From contig JAFEUB010001373.1 in assembly GCA_024529925.1 (NCBI GenBank), forward strand, positions 2,078,501-2,142,500: 64,000 bases of DNA, written 5' to 3'. The position numbers and the translations under genes were made by a program. Below are positions 36,033-46,484 of this stretch, one piece after another (positions within the stretch are counted from its first letter, which is position 1; every line of letters starts with the position of its first letter). Under the pieces are notes generated by a model. The model made no database searches. It saw only the letters and a program-made list of their open reading frames with translations, and was not told the origin of the DNA. This DNA comes from Ophthalmolycus amberensis (taxonomy: Eukaryota > Chordata > Actinopteri > Perciformes > Zoarcidae).

Positions 36033-36872
36033 GTTGGAACGCCGTCAACGTCCGTCCGCGCTGCGTTCAGCACGGTGATTCACGCAAAAACACGTCGGGG
36101 GGGCAAAGCTTCCTGTTGAGCTCCGGCGTTGACATTTCATAAGGATGTTCAGCGGATTGTGGTGTTGTGTGAATTCAGACCTCCTCACCCATAGACACAC
36201 ACACACACACTGCCTCACACAGACGTGTCCACTCCCACAGGACCATCTCAGCCTCTCCATGAGGACGATGCAACGGCTTTAACTCTGGTCCCTCGCGGTG
36301 CATTTTAGAAAACAAAATAACAAAGTTGAGATGATAATTGCTCATCATTTGTTTACCAGACTATAATAACAGCAATATATCAGAGAGTGTGAGGATGCAT
36401 CATATCCTCGTCCGTTCCCCGCCTCCCTCCTCCCTTTATCTGTCAGTCTCTGCAGAGCTGGCACCAGGTCAGCCCGGCTCGGTCCTGTTACGTGACTGTG
36501 ACAGCCCCGTCTTACACAAGAGCTCTGCAGCAGCAGCACATACAGTCTGTTTAATGCCAGCCACAGACACTCTGCTGCTACTCAGACGCCCCTTGCTCCT
36601 GTGAAGTCAATGAAACAAAGACAAGAAAGACAAACATTACCTCATTTGGGGGATTATGTCAGACGTTTGGAGGAGGTTGAATTGTGATAAACAGATTGTG
36701 TATTGATCTCAAGCCTTTGAAGTTCTGCTCAAAGGACCCACATTAACAGTTCATACGTCTAATCTTACCTGACTGAAATGTATGTTTCATGTTTCATGTT
36801 TCAAAGAACTGCAGTGTTTTTTACAGCTCATCTAACGCTCTCTCCCCCTCTCTCCCCTCCCTGTCTGTATTA

Positions 36873-37388
36873 GTGGTCAGCAGCACAGCAGCTGGATCCT
36901 CAGGGAGCGCTGAACTACACGGACGGACCTGCAAGACACACGGAGACACAGTGCAGCAGCTTGACCGGCATCGCAGCTCTGCTGAAGATTGAGGAAGACG
37001 CCGATAAACTCAAAATTACAACCAGACTACAGAGACTGCTCTGATGCGATCGCCAGCGCAGCTGGAAGACTCTTTGCTGAAAATACAAACTTGTTTCTTT
37101 TTTTAAGTTCAGAACACGAGTTCAATGTCTGAGGTTTCTGTGGAGTTCCACCTCCTTTTGATATTCTTGGCTAATATGGACACTTGAACGTTTTCATCTA
37201 GAAAATAAGTCAGAACAATCAATGAGGCGATCCCCTTCAAGGAGCACCAATACCTCATCCACAAGTGTTTGCCGATCCTACAACTTCGGTCAAACTACTT
37301 AATAACAAAGCAGAAGGCTGATAGAGTTTTACATTTCTTCCCTTCCCCCCTTTGCTAGAGTTACACTCTTGCCACCAGCTGGGAAAAA
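36873..37388 (+). promoter_or_regulatory. 5' UTR of NFIL3-family paralogue B with three upstream ORFs
   Basis: The acceptor at 36871-36872 follows a pyrimidine tract. The leader contains ATG-started uORFs at 37044-37106 (20 codons plus stop), 37125-37187 (20 codons) and 37222-37302 (26 codons). All end before the main ATG. Confidence 0.5.
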
Positions 37389-39188
37389 ATGGAAAGTCTG
37401 AGTATACACATCCCATCCACCAGCAACAAAAATGCCATGGAGGTCGACAACTTCTCCTCCTACAGTGGCAGCCTCCCGTCCCCGACTCCTGAAGGCGAAG
37501 CACGGATCAGCCGCCAGTCTAAAGGCTCCAAGTCGAGCGCGAGCTGCCGTCGCAAGCGAGAGTTTATTTCCGACGAGAAGAAAGATGCTTCCTATTGGGA
37601 AAAACGGAGGAAGAACAACGAAGCAGCCAAGCGCTCAAGGGAAAAGCGTCGCCTCAATGACATGGTGCTGGAGAACCGGGTCATGGCGCTGAATGAGGAG
37701 AATGTTCGTATAAAAACGGAGCTCCTCCAGCTCAAGTTGCGCTTTGGCCTCATCAGCACAGCCTCCTACATGGAGAAAAGTCAGCAGCTCTCCAACAGCG
37801 CTGCCGTTAGTAGCGGGAGCAGCAACGGCACCCCAAACGCCTACCTCTCCAGCAGCGGCTACTCCAGTGCATCCCAGGTGATGCTGAATTCTGACTCGTC
37901 TGAAACGGAACAGTCGAGCCGCGGCGAGTGCCACAGCATGCCCCACCAGTACTCACCCCGGGGCTCCGTCTCCGACCTGTCCGACGCCTCCTCCAGAGAC
38001 AGCCCAGAGCCCATGGGCTTCAACATCAAGACAGAGCCCTCAAGTACGGAGCTGGCCAGACGGGAAAGCGACGGGGTGTCCAATGGTCTGCAGAGTGAAG
38101 CTTACCATGGCAGCCACACCGCACTGGTTTCTCCTCACCAGCAGAACGTGCCATTGGCTGAAAGTGTCATGGACTACCAGCACCACCACATGGAGGCCTC
38201 AAGTCCCGCTCCTCAGGCCACCTCTGCACAGAGGAGCGTCATCTTGTACCGCTCCAGCAGCGGCTGTTACCCCATGGAGACCCAGAGGCCTGAGGACCAG
38301 CAGAGCAGACCACTGCAGCATGGCCAGCACTCCTCCAAGTTCTCCGACTGCTCGGCGACCATCACAGACGTCGCTGAGAAGCTAGAGAGGACAAAGACAA
38401 TGGACTCACCCGAGTACCAATACACTAATGGTCACGCAGAGGCCACAGAGGAGCTGCAGCAAAGGTACGATCCCAACGGCCAAGAACAGCGCGAGAGCCA
38501 TCATGGGCACTACGGCTACCAGAGTCAGGAGAGAAGTCTTCAGCAGGCAGAAAGCCACCAAAACCCCTTCGCCCCAGATCTGATCAACAACACTGAGGAG
38601 GACAAGTCCTCCTTCCCGCAGCACAACGGCTACCTCAACCCGCTGCATGAAGACCCCCCCGTGCTCACCTACGAGGGAGGCCCGCGAGCCGGCGGTTTCT
38701 TCCAGGAGATCTCCTCCACTAAAGACACCTCCTCCAGTGATGGGGACCCTCGTAGCTCTGACAAGGAGGCCTCCACAGACGACGAGTCCCCCTCCTCATC
38801 CTCCTCAGACATCAGCAGCTACCTTCAGAAGGCGGCGGGAGCTGCCGGTTCGCACGGTGAGTTCCAAGCCGAGGTCAAAGGCACTGCCCTGCCCCACAAG
38901 CTCCGCCTCAAGTACAGAGCTCTGTCCAACGGGGCAGCAGGACTTCAGATGGAGGCAACAGTCAACACCTCCATGTCCCCCTCTCCCACTTTGCCTCAGC
39001 ACCCTTACTTAGCTCTGCCCAGCAACCCTCACAGCATCCAGACCAGCGGGGAGAGCAAAGAGGTGGCGAATGAGACCGAGTACGCGGAAGAGAGCGACGC
39101 TCTGAATGAGAGGGCGGAGGCTAGAAAGGAGGGAGGGAAGAAGGGAGCCAGCAGCAGCAGGGGGGGGCGCAACAAGAGGCGAGATTAA
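37389..39188 (+). CDS. NFIL3/E4BP4-family bZIP repressor, paralogue B (599 aa)
   Basis: Intronless CDS of 600 codons; the start sits in an AAAAAATGG context and is the first long-frame ATG. The bZIP covers about residues 54-120: CRRKREFISDEKKD, the YWEKRRKNNEAAKRSREKRR basic region, and a zipper ending KLRFGLIS, nearly identical to human NFIL3. FNIKTEP carries a sumoylation-type IKTE motif matching human IKQEP. The later LPHKLRLKYRALSNG block is also conserved. It is much longer than human NFIL3 (462 aa) because of Ser-, Gln- and Asp-rich inserts. The end is basic (GGRNKRRD) and lacks the terminal EVxxLKRL motif that paralogue A keeps. Expected role: D-box repressor in circadian output and immune-cell programmes. 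The surrounding DNA is unusually rich in RORE and D-box sites. The exact fish paralogue number is not assigned. Confidence 0.92.
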   Translation: MESLSIHIPSTSNKNAMEVDNFSSYSGSLPSPTPEGEARISRQSKGSKSSASCRRKREFISDEKKDASYWEKRRKNNEAAKRSREKRRLNDMVLENRVMALNEENVRIKTELLQLKLRFGLISTASYMEKSQQLSNSAAVSSGSSNGTPNAYLSSSGYSSASQVMLNSDSSETEQSSRGECHSMPHQYSPRGSVSDLSDASSRDSPEPMGFNIKTEPSSTELARRESDGVSNGLQSEAYHGSHTALVSPHQQNVPLAESVMDYQHHHMEASSPAPQATSAQRSVILYRSSSGCYPMETQRPEDQQSRPLQHGQHSSKFSDCSATITDVAEKLERTKTMDSPEYQYTNGHAEATEELQQRYDPNGQEQRESHHGHYGYQSQERSLQQAESHQNPFAPDLINNTEEDKSSFPQHNGYLNPLHEDPPVLTYEGGPRAGGFFQEISSTKDTSSSDGDPRSSDKEASTDDESPSSSSSDISSYLQKAAGAAGSHGEFQAEVKGTALPHKLRLKYRALSNGAAGLQMEATVNTSMSPSPTLPQHPYLALPSNPHSIQTSGESKEVANETEYAEESDALNERAEARKEGGKKGASSSRGGRNKRRD

Positions 39189-40665
39189 GGACAAATGGGA
39201 GCATTTTCCTGTCACATACAATACAACTATGACTCACATCGCCACCTTACAAGACAGACGGTAAACCTGTGGGCGGTGCAGTTAGGATGTAGTTTCACCA
39301 AGTTTCACTGTGTCACCTGTTCCTCTTCCTCTGCTCTCCTCCCACCTCCCACCTGTCCCTCCAATGAACATGACGGATCACTTAATGAGGGAGGGGCCAG
39401 AATGAAACTCTGCAGAGCTCTAGAGGAAAAATTAAAACATCATTCAACGCATCATTATTGTAAACTGCCTTGGTGGCTGGCCAGCGTTCATCGTGGCATT
39501 ATGAGAACATTCCTTTGACCAAAGAACACACATCCTTCCTGTCGTGTCTCCTTTTTTGGCGTTGGAGTTACATTCGTCCTCCCTCTGAACACACCTGTAC
39601 CATTTCATCCTCCATCCTCTTTCCTACCATCTGCACACACAAGTCCTCTTCACTTCTGAAGCACTGAGATTGTATATTACTGTGACATATAAATTTGCAC
39701 ACAAGGAATATATATTTTAAGAAGAAAAATGTGGCAAAAATAACAAAAAAAAGTAAAGCAGTGGAATGCGGAAGTCATAGACTTAAAAGTGATCGGTTTG
39801 TTCTTGTTTAGATGCTCTTTGAACATGCCTCAACTATTTTGAACAAAAAGTATGATCCACAACTTGATGCATCAGTCAGATGAGGGGCCTCGTTCTGGTG
39901 ATCTCAGTTCTTTGACACTCAAAGCTGTCAAAAGGCCAGTTATTCGCATATCAGTCAAGGCGACGCAGTCACACATTGCTGTTTGCAAAACCTGACAAGC
40001 ACAAGGCCAGCCGACACAAAAACCCATTCATCTTCATTTCCAGACGAATATTGTCCGTCTCATACATACAATGGCTCTCCAGTCGCAAACCAGCAAAGCT
40101 GCTCTCTCTTCGTAAGGTGCCTCTTTATTGTGTTGTCCCTTGTTGCCCCACTCACCTCTGCACTGAGTTGTTGTAGCTGCAGTAGATCACACAGTGTGTA
40201 CAAGTTTAACTGTCTCACGTCCTGGTGCCGGCCTCCGGCCACGATGTATAAATGTAAAGTTGTCTCTTCATCTCTTGTATACTGCTGTCATTATTTTATT
40301 ATTATTTTATTAATATGGCTATTTTCTATTATATTCGGTTATTATTTGGGCTGTTGTGTGCGTTTTTCTGTCATCCTGTTGTGACGTTCTGCTCTGTGCT
40401 GTTCCTGGTTGTGCTGTGTATTTACCCATCAAGCCCTTCTGCCCCAGTTACCATTTGTACTCTGTGTTACCGTATAACCTTTGTTGTTTGCCGAAAGGCT
40501 TCCCGAAATTGAAAAAAAAAATGAATACGGCTTGTCCGGAAGTGATTATGTATTGTTATACTTCATGTGGATATGCAAAATGGTGACAAAAACACTGATT
40601 TTTGATTGTAAAAGATTCAAAATGGAGAAAAAAAATAAAAGGTTGTTGAATATATTTCCATCTCT
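39189..40665 (+). other. 3' UTR of NFIL3-family paralogue B
   Basis: AT-rich, ending at AATAAA 40634-40639. Short incidental ORFs only. Confidence 0.7.
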
Positions 40666-40752
40666 TTTGAACTTTATGAAATGCGCGGTGCAGGTGACAC
40701 AGCTCACAGACAGCAGCAGCTCAGTGTGAGCCAACGCAGACAGAAAGCCTTC

Positions 40753-40774
40753 ACCGGTTCACCGGTGAACCGGT
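40753..40774. promoter_or_regulatory. 22-bp perfect palindrome with Grainyhead-type half sites
   Basis: ACCGGTTCACC is followed directly by its exact reverse complement. It contains AACCGGTT (about 40768-40775), the Grainyhead-like consensus. It lies about 115 bp beyond the poly(A) signal of paralogue B. Confidence 0.6.
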
Positions 40775-41434
40775 TCACGAGTCATCGCGTCACTCCGCCC
40801 GTCAGTCAGTCAAATGAAAGAAGCCGGAACACTCAGACGGTGCGCTACAGCAGCACAGGACCAATCTGTCGGCTGAACTTAACCTCAGCCTGAATATTCA
40901 TGTCATGTATTTATGCTGACAGTCACAAAATACACGTGAGTGCAATAAAAACAGAATTACAAATAGGCCGTCTGCTCACAAGGATAAAATATTAAATACG
41001 TTTCATGAATACTCCCAAGGTTGAGCAGTTAGCTCAAAATATAATATGCTGTAACTGGTTGAAACTTACTTTAAAGTCGGATACAGGGGTACATTTAAAG
41101 AGCTTTACATAAGATACATAAACATTACGAACCTTTATAGGCAAAGTGCAGAAATAGACATTTAACATAAATTTAACATTATAGAGAATAGTCGTATAGG
41201 GAAGATTAAAGCTGCACTAATCAGGCTCTTAATACTGAGAGTGGATTACAATGACGTGTCATGTGAAAGAAGTTAGCTGTAGACATGAGGATTTAAAGGT
41301 GTATTTAGATTAATCAGGAAGTTGAATAAACCAGACTGATAAAAGCAAACTGGCTCCTATTCCACTGAGAACAGCTTATGCCTTTAAAACCACACGCTAA
41401 GCGGTATTACATCAAGTACTTCCACACAAGCAAA

Positions 41435-41444
41435 GTTACATAAC
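41435..41444 (-). promoter_or_regulatory. D-box (NFIL3/PAR-bZIP site)
   Basis: GTTACATAAC is the reverse complement of GTTATGTAAC, perfect consensus. Hybrid TTACGCAA sites follow near 41563 and 41683. Confidence 0.55.
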
Positions 41445-42215
41445 AGCTTTCTGTCTCTGATGTAGTCCAGAAATGAGCTAATACTTCACCAGATGTGCTT
41501 CAGTTGGACAAAAGAAGAGAAGAATCACAGAACGTAACAGAGGGAAACAAGCACACACGAGTTACGCAATAGTCTCGGGAGGAAACTGCGTCAGACTGTG
41601 TGGCAGCCGCCATCTGACCCTGCTGTTAATGGAGCAATGGAGCAATGGCTGATGGGAACGGGCCGAGCGTGGCACTGACGAGGGTTACGCAAGAGCCGTT
41701 ACAGGAACAAGAGCCTATCACATACAGACGTGTTGCAATGACAAGGAAACGCCCAAATGACTTGGGAATCTTTGGACAGAGTCAGCAAAATCAACAAAAA
41801 CTCACTTTATTTATTCACTATTAAATGTTGTGACGCAAATGAGATGCATCCACACGACTCCTTTTGTCCATGAGCTGGCTCCTGCGTCTCAGCTTCAGAC
41901 AGCAGGACAATGAGACGTGTGTGGAAGCAGCTGACCACAGACAGACCTGCTGATCTCAGTCGACTCTAATCTGCGTTCACTTCTGCCCTGAATGCCAAAC
42001 GCCAGCCGGCTGCAACAAGGTGACATTCCTGAGGAAACCGCAGTGCTTCGTAGTGCGCTCTCCTTTCCTCATTCTCCCTCCTACACCTTCCCTTCCCTCC
42101 CTCCTCCCTCCTCTCCGTGTCTCTTGTTCTCTCTCTCTCACTCGTCCCCTTCTTTTTCCATCTGTAAAAGCTGCTTTGTATTGTGCGGTGCTTGTGAAAA
42201 CGGGCCAGGAGAGTA

Positions 42216-42226
42216 AAAGTAGGTCA
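42216..42226 (+). promoter_or_regulatory. RORE (ROR/REV-ERB site)
   Basis: AAAGTAGGTCA, perfect consensus. A GTTACGTCAC (E4BP4/CRE-type) site lies at 42356-42365. Confidence 0.6.
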
Positions 42227-42251
42227 GTGAGGAAGGATGGGAGAGGATGGA

Positions 42252-42296
42252 GGGGGGGGGGGGGGGAGCGAGCGAGAGAGAGAGAGAGAGAGGGGG

Positions 42297-42336
<40 letters not shown>
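42252..42336. repeat. G run plus (GA)n tract
   Basis: Fifteen G followed by GA dinucleotides interrupted by GGGGAGCG; fully purine on the plus strand. Confidence 0.95.
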
Positions 42337-42340
<4 letters not shown>

Positions 42341-42420
42341 GCTGAGGGAGGGAGGGTTACGTCACATGCCTCGACCATTTAAACTTGAACAAACTGATAA
42401 AGGAGCTCTCTCTTGTTGCT

Positions 42421-42421
<1 letters not shown>

Positions 42422-42497
<76 letters not shown>
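42422..42497. repeat. (CA)n microsatellite, about 38 units
   Basis: Longest perfect dinucleotide run in the window. Related GT and CA runs lie at 42924-42968 and 43172-43216. Confidence 0.97.
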
Positions 42498-42498
<1 letters not shown>

Positions 42499-42770
42499 CG
42501 TTGTATCCGTTTGCATCAAACTGACATTAAAAATAAATGACACACAGACTGATTATTGCCTCAAAGCTGATCGGTAATCTATCGTAAGTCTTCATGACTT
42601 CTCCCTGTGATTGTTGTTTTAGCTATTTTTGTTTCACTGGAATGTGGGTCTGGGAATGTTGTAGCTTTGTAAACATCCACTTTAATAAATGTCTCTCATA
42701 CGGCAGCGACTCAAGACGTGACCGCTGACAATTGTCCTTCGGATGCAAAAAAACTTTGGACATTTTAGTT

Positions 42771-42781
42771 TGACCTAATTT
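42771..42781 (-). promoter_or_regulatory. RORE (ROR/REV-ERB site)
   Basis: Reverse strand reads AAATTAGGTCA, perfect consensus. Confidence 0.6.
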
Positions 42782-43023
42782 AGATTGTTGTCTCAGTGCT
42801 TGCCCCCCCCCCCACACACACACACACACCATTAGAATCCAGGTGTCTCAGGCGTCTGACCCTGGATTTTTAACTTCGTACTGTGCGAGGAAGTCAATGA
42901 AAGCTGGGAAGTCATAACAAGGAGTGTGTGTGTGTGAGTGTGAGTGTGTGTGTGTGTGTGTGTGTGAGAGAGGGGGGGGGGTGTTGGCCCTGCGCTGCCT
43001 GCGGTGATCAACAGCCCTGGCTG

Positions 43024-43033
43024 GTTATGTAAC
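43024..43033 (+). promoter_or_regulatory. D-box (NFIL3/PAR-bZIP site)
   Basis: GTTATGTAAC, perfect consensus, 13 bases before a perfect RORE. Confidence 0.6.
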
Positions 43034-43046
43034 TGTGATGCTGCAG

Positions 43047-43057
43047 TATGTAGGTCA
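43047..43057 (+). promoter_or_regulatory. RORE (ROR/REV-ERB site)
   Basis: TATGTAGGTCA, identical to the site at 32228-32238. Confidence 0.6.
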
Positions 43058-43171
43058 GCAGGGAGAGGCAGGGATGGGGTAAGAAGGATGAAGCTGGAGA
43101 GTGTGCTAGACTGTGTGTTGTATCAGTGTGTGCTCACACTTCTTCAGGTTTGAGTCATCTTAGCAGGTTGT

Positions 43172-43219
<48 letters not shown>

Positions 43220-45654
43220 AGGATGTACAGGTTATATCATGCCGAGCAGACGTCCAACACCACAGCTCACTGCAGACATCTCTGCTGAAGGAGACTCAAA
43301 TTCACAGGCTGAGAGAGAAATCATCAGAAGCTTGACTCCGTAGAAAGTCATCGTCCAATGAAGCTAAACTGACCAGCATTAAACATTAACTTAGAGCGCA
43401 CAGATCAGATGGTTGCTTTTCAAAATCCAATCCTCATAAAGTTTAAAGAACAGGGTTTTGCGTCTTCTAATGGTAATAAACGTGAAAGGAAAATATTTCA
43501 TCATCAACAAAAATCATATTAGCACCAACATGCAATGAAAGTCAAATCAAAGATTAGGATCAAAGAGCTGTTGTGTTTGTTGGATAAGAGATTCTAAATC
43601 ATGTTAACAGTGTTACATGTATCCTAACACTATACAGGTTTCAGACACATGAATAACAGTCACTGGAGTTCTCCAGTTAAAGAACAAGTAACTGTGGAAT
43701 GCAGTTAGTCACTCATTAAAGGCTTTGCAGCATGACTGGACATGGTGCTAATCGAGTCTCTGTGCGCTTTAGTAGACTTACTAAACCGTCGATGCTTTCC
43801 TGAAGTTTCATCCTTCATTTCCGGTGGTGATTATTGTTGTAATTAGAATAAATATGTGTTGTTGTGGATTCACTTCTGTGTCTTTGTGATTTCAAGGCAG
43901 CAAGTTCTTTTACATTTGTGTCGTTTTACACTGAAAGGTGTTTCCCAGTACGTGTTTAGTTTCAGTGCATATATTTCCAAGAGTTAATAAGTAACACTTG
44001 GCCAAAATGACAATTTCATAATCTAAACATGCATTTTATTTTGACCACCATGAATGGGGCTCGAGTTTGGTCCACGCCTGCAGGAAGCCTGGAGGAGGAA
44101 AGCGGCGACTCTGCTGAACATGCTTGGTTGGCTGCGGGTCACGAGTTATGTTGCCGGCCGTGACCCATTCCATCCCCGCGGCCTCGGTGCTCCACAGCGC
44201 TGCAAGTAGGTCAGAGAACCAATGAGACCACAGACCAATGATATGCGGAATGCAGTAACTTCATTATGACACACACAGACACACACATTATACTGACGGG
44301 TTTACATCACAACGTAAAGCAGTTAAAAATAGGCCACAAGGAAGTTGTGCACTGTGGAGCTGAAAGTAGGCCAGTAGGAATAACTGCTGTGTGTGCGCCT
44401 GCGTCTGAGAGAGAGAGGGGTGAATCAGCTGTTACGCAATGCTGACCCACCCTTGGGTCTCATTACATATCTCATGCCCTCGTGCTGCAGGAAGCACCCT
44501 GTTGCCACGCTTGTGTTTGTCCGAATGGAGGGTAAAGAGAGTGAAGATTTGTGTATTTATTTACACAAATGAAAAGTTACATTTTAACAAATTAAAATGA
44601 ACTAAAATGTTAGTTTAGTTTCATTCAAGTTTTTAATAACAAGTGACCTCATTCTTTATGAGTAGTCATTTTATTTTTCGAGCTCAATTTCGTACTTTTC
44701 CACCGAAGTCGCTGTGAAAGGAGTGGTACAAACGTTAGTTCAACATTAAGGCAAAGGCACTTTGTTTGTTGAAATATGTCTAAATACTAACAAGAGCATA
44801 TTTAATATATCGCGGTCAGCACAATTTACACGATCCAAAATAAGTAGTAGAAGTAGTTTTGGGAAATAAGATTATTTGTTTTCTTGCTGAAAGTTAGATG
44901 AGATGAGAAGATTGATAGCCTACCTCTCTGTCCTAGTATGCTACATGTGAACCTCCAGCCAGCAGCCGCTTAGCTTAGCACAAAGACTCGCTCTGTTGCT
45001 GGAGTTTCCTCACCGTGACAACAAGACTTCAGATAGTCGCTGCACCCCGCCAAGACACAGTCCAGCGCATAACCCCCAAGCAGATAGGCTAATTGTAATT
45101 TCCCAAATGTGTAACTGTTTTTTAAAAAGCTATCTAACTGTCTAATCTTTTTTTTAAATCTAAATCTTATGCAATTCATGAAATTATTAACGGCGATCAG
45201 CAGGGGAGTCATCTCATCAAGCCTCAATACAACAGTCTGATAAATCATGAACAGTGATTCAGTGCCGAGTTTCCCTCGAGTTTCTCCCCTAATTCCACTT
45301 GAATGATTCATATTTGTGAGCTGAATGTGTACAAATGTTTTACTGGCATCAGAGGAACACGAACAGGAACACATTAACTCAAGCGCACCGTTTCAAATCC
45401 AAGCTGCCACGTTGTACCATAAATATTTGAACTGAACCATCACTGGAGATCAGTAAAGATAATTAAAAACGACAAGGAGGTAAACTACCGGCCTTAAAAG
45501 GAAACTGGTAACACTTTAGAGGAAGGCAATAAGGGTTATTATGTTGTTTGTAATTTACACCTTTTCATTATTAACATTTATTTACTGATCAGCAATAAGC
45601 CTCTGAAATGTATCAACTAAAATGTCCTTGCAGCTGCAGGCTGTGTGCACATAT

Positions 45655-45850
45655 TTAAAGGTGCAGTGAGTCGCATTTAGTGGCATCTATTGGTGAGGTT
45701 GCAGATTGCAACCGACTGAACACCCCTCTGCTCACCCCTTCCTTTCCAAAACTACAGCAATGTGAGCCGCAAACGCCTCGCCTGCTGTAGCAGCAACGCA
45801 GCTGGCGGTTTTGCACTCTGCAGCCATCATGTTTGCAGTTAAAGGGTTTT
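45655..45850 (+). repeat. Dispersed short repeat (second copy near 6.1 kb)
   Basis: The core at 45677-45717 (TAGTGGCATCTATTGG then a GCAACC block) is shared in reverse with 6124-6165. Family not identified. Confidence 0.45.
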
Positions 45851-46105
45851 ATGTATTTCAGTTTAAATAAATAAAACCTGCAACTTGATAGCCAACTCTA
45901 ATGTAAAAGACTGGGGACAAAATCCACAGTCCTCATTCAGGATAATATGAAATTAGGAGGTGAATCTCTTCAGGGAGCGGACAAGTGATTACAGACACGT
46001 GGGCTTGTGAGTGTAAGACAGACTATCCTTTAACCCACATATTTATATTACGTTGATGCTGCAGATACAGTACACACAGCTGGTACTGTGCTGTTCCATC
46101 AGGAT

Positions 46106-46299
46106 TCATGCCCAGTCTGCATTTTGCATGTAAGCCAACAGCATTGGAGCTCCAGCAGCAGCCTGACAGACGAAGAACATGTTGAAGCAGGTGTTGAGTT
46201 TGGTAACCTGCAGTCCTTCGTGGTGGTTATTATGGATTAACTCCTTTAGATTAGTCTCAGCCATTTCTCCCATCTGTCTACTGTCACACCACAGATCTG
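46106..46299 (-). pseudogene. Isolated exon-like open frame, identity unknown
   Basis: After an acceptor-like CTGTAG, 194 nt stay open in phase 1 to a TGA at 46106-46108. The amino-acid use looks coding (GEMAETNLKEL, NHHEGLQVTKLNTCFN, then a hydrophobic end). Upstream sequence on the same strand is mostly (GT)n, and no partner exon or promoter is visible. It may be the last exon of a lost or duplicated gene, or chance. I do not recognise the family. Confidence 0.3.
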
Positions 46300-46450
46300 C
46301 TACAGTACACACAGGAGACACACACACACACACAGATACACAAGAACACAACAAAAGAGGCATTATAAATATGTTTACAAGAGCATGTGAGCAAATATCC
46401 TCCCACTGACCTACTGCACTGTATATCTGTGTGTGACTGCACAATGCGCA

Positions 46451-46484
<34 letters not shown>

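Larger units (their letters stand above)
31741..36872 (+). other. Inferred first intron of NFIL3-family paralogue B
   Basis: No exons recognised. It is dense in transcription-factor sites: five consensus ROREs and a D-box (listed separately), a perfect CRE TGACGTCA at 34280-34287 and a MEF2/TATA-like CTATTTATAG at 34535-34544 with an ATTGG box just before. A (GT)n run lies at 35852-35894. Confidence 0.5.
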
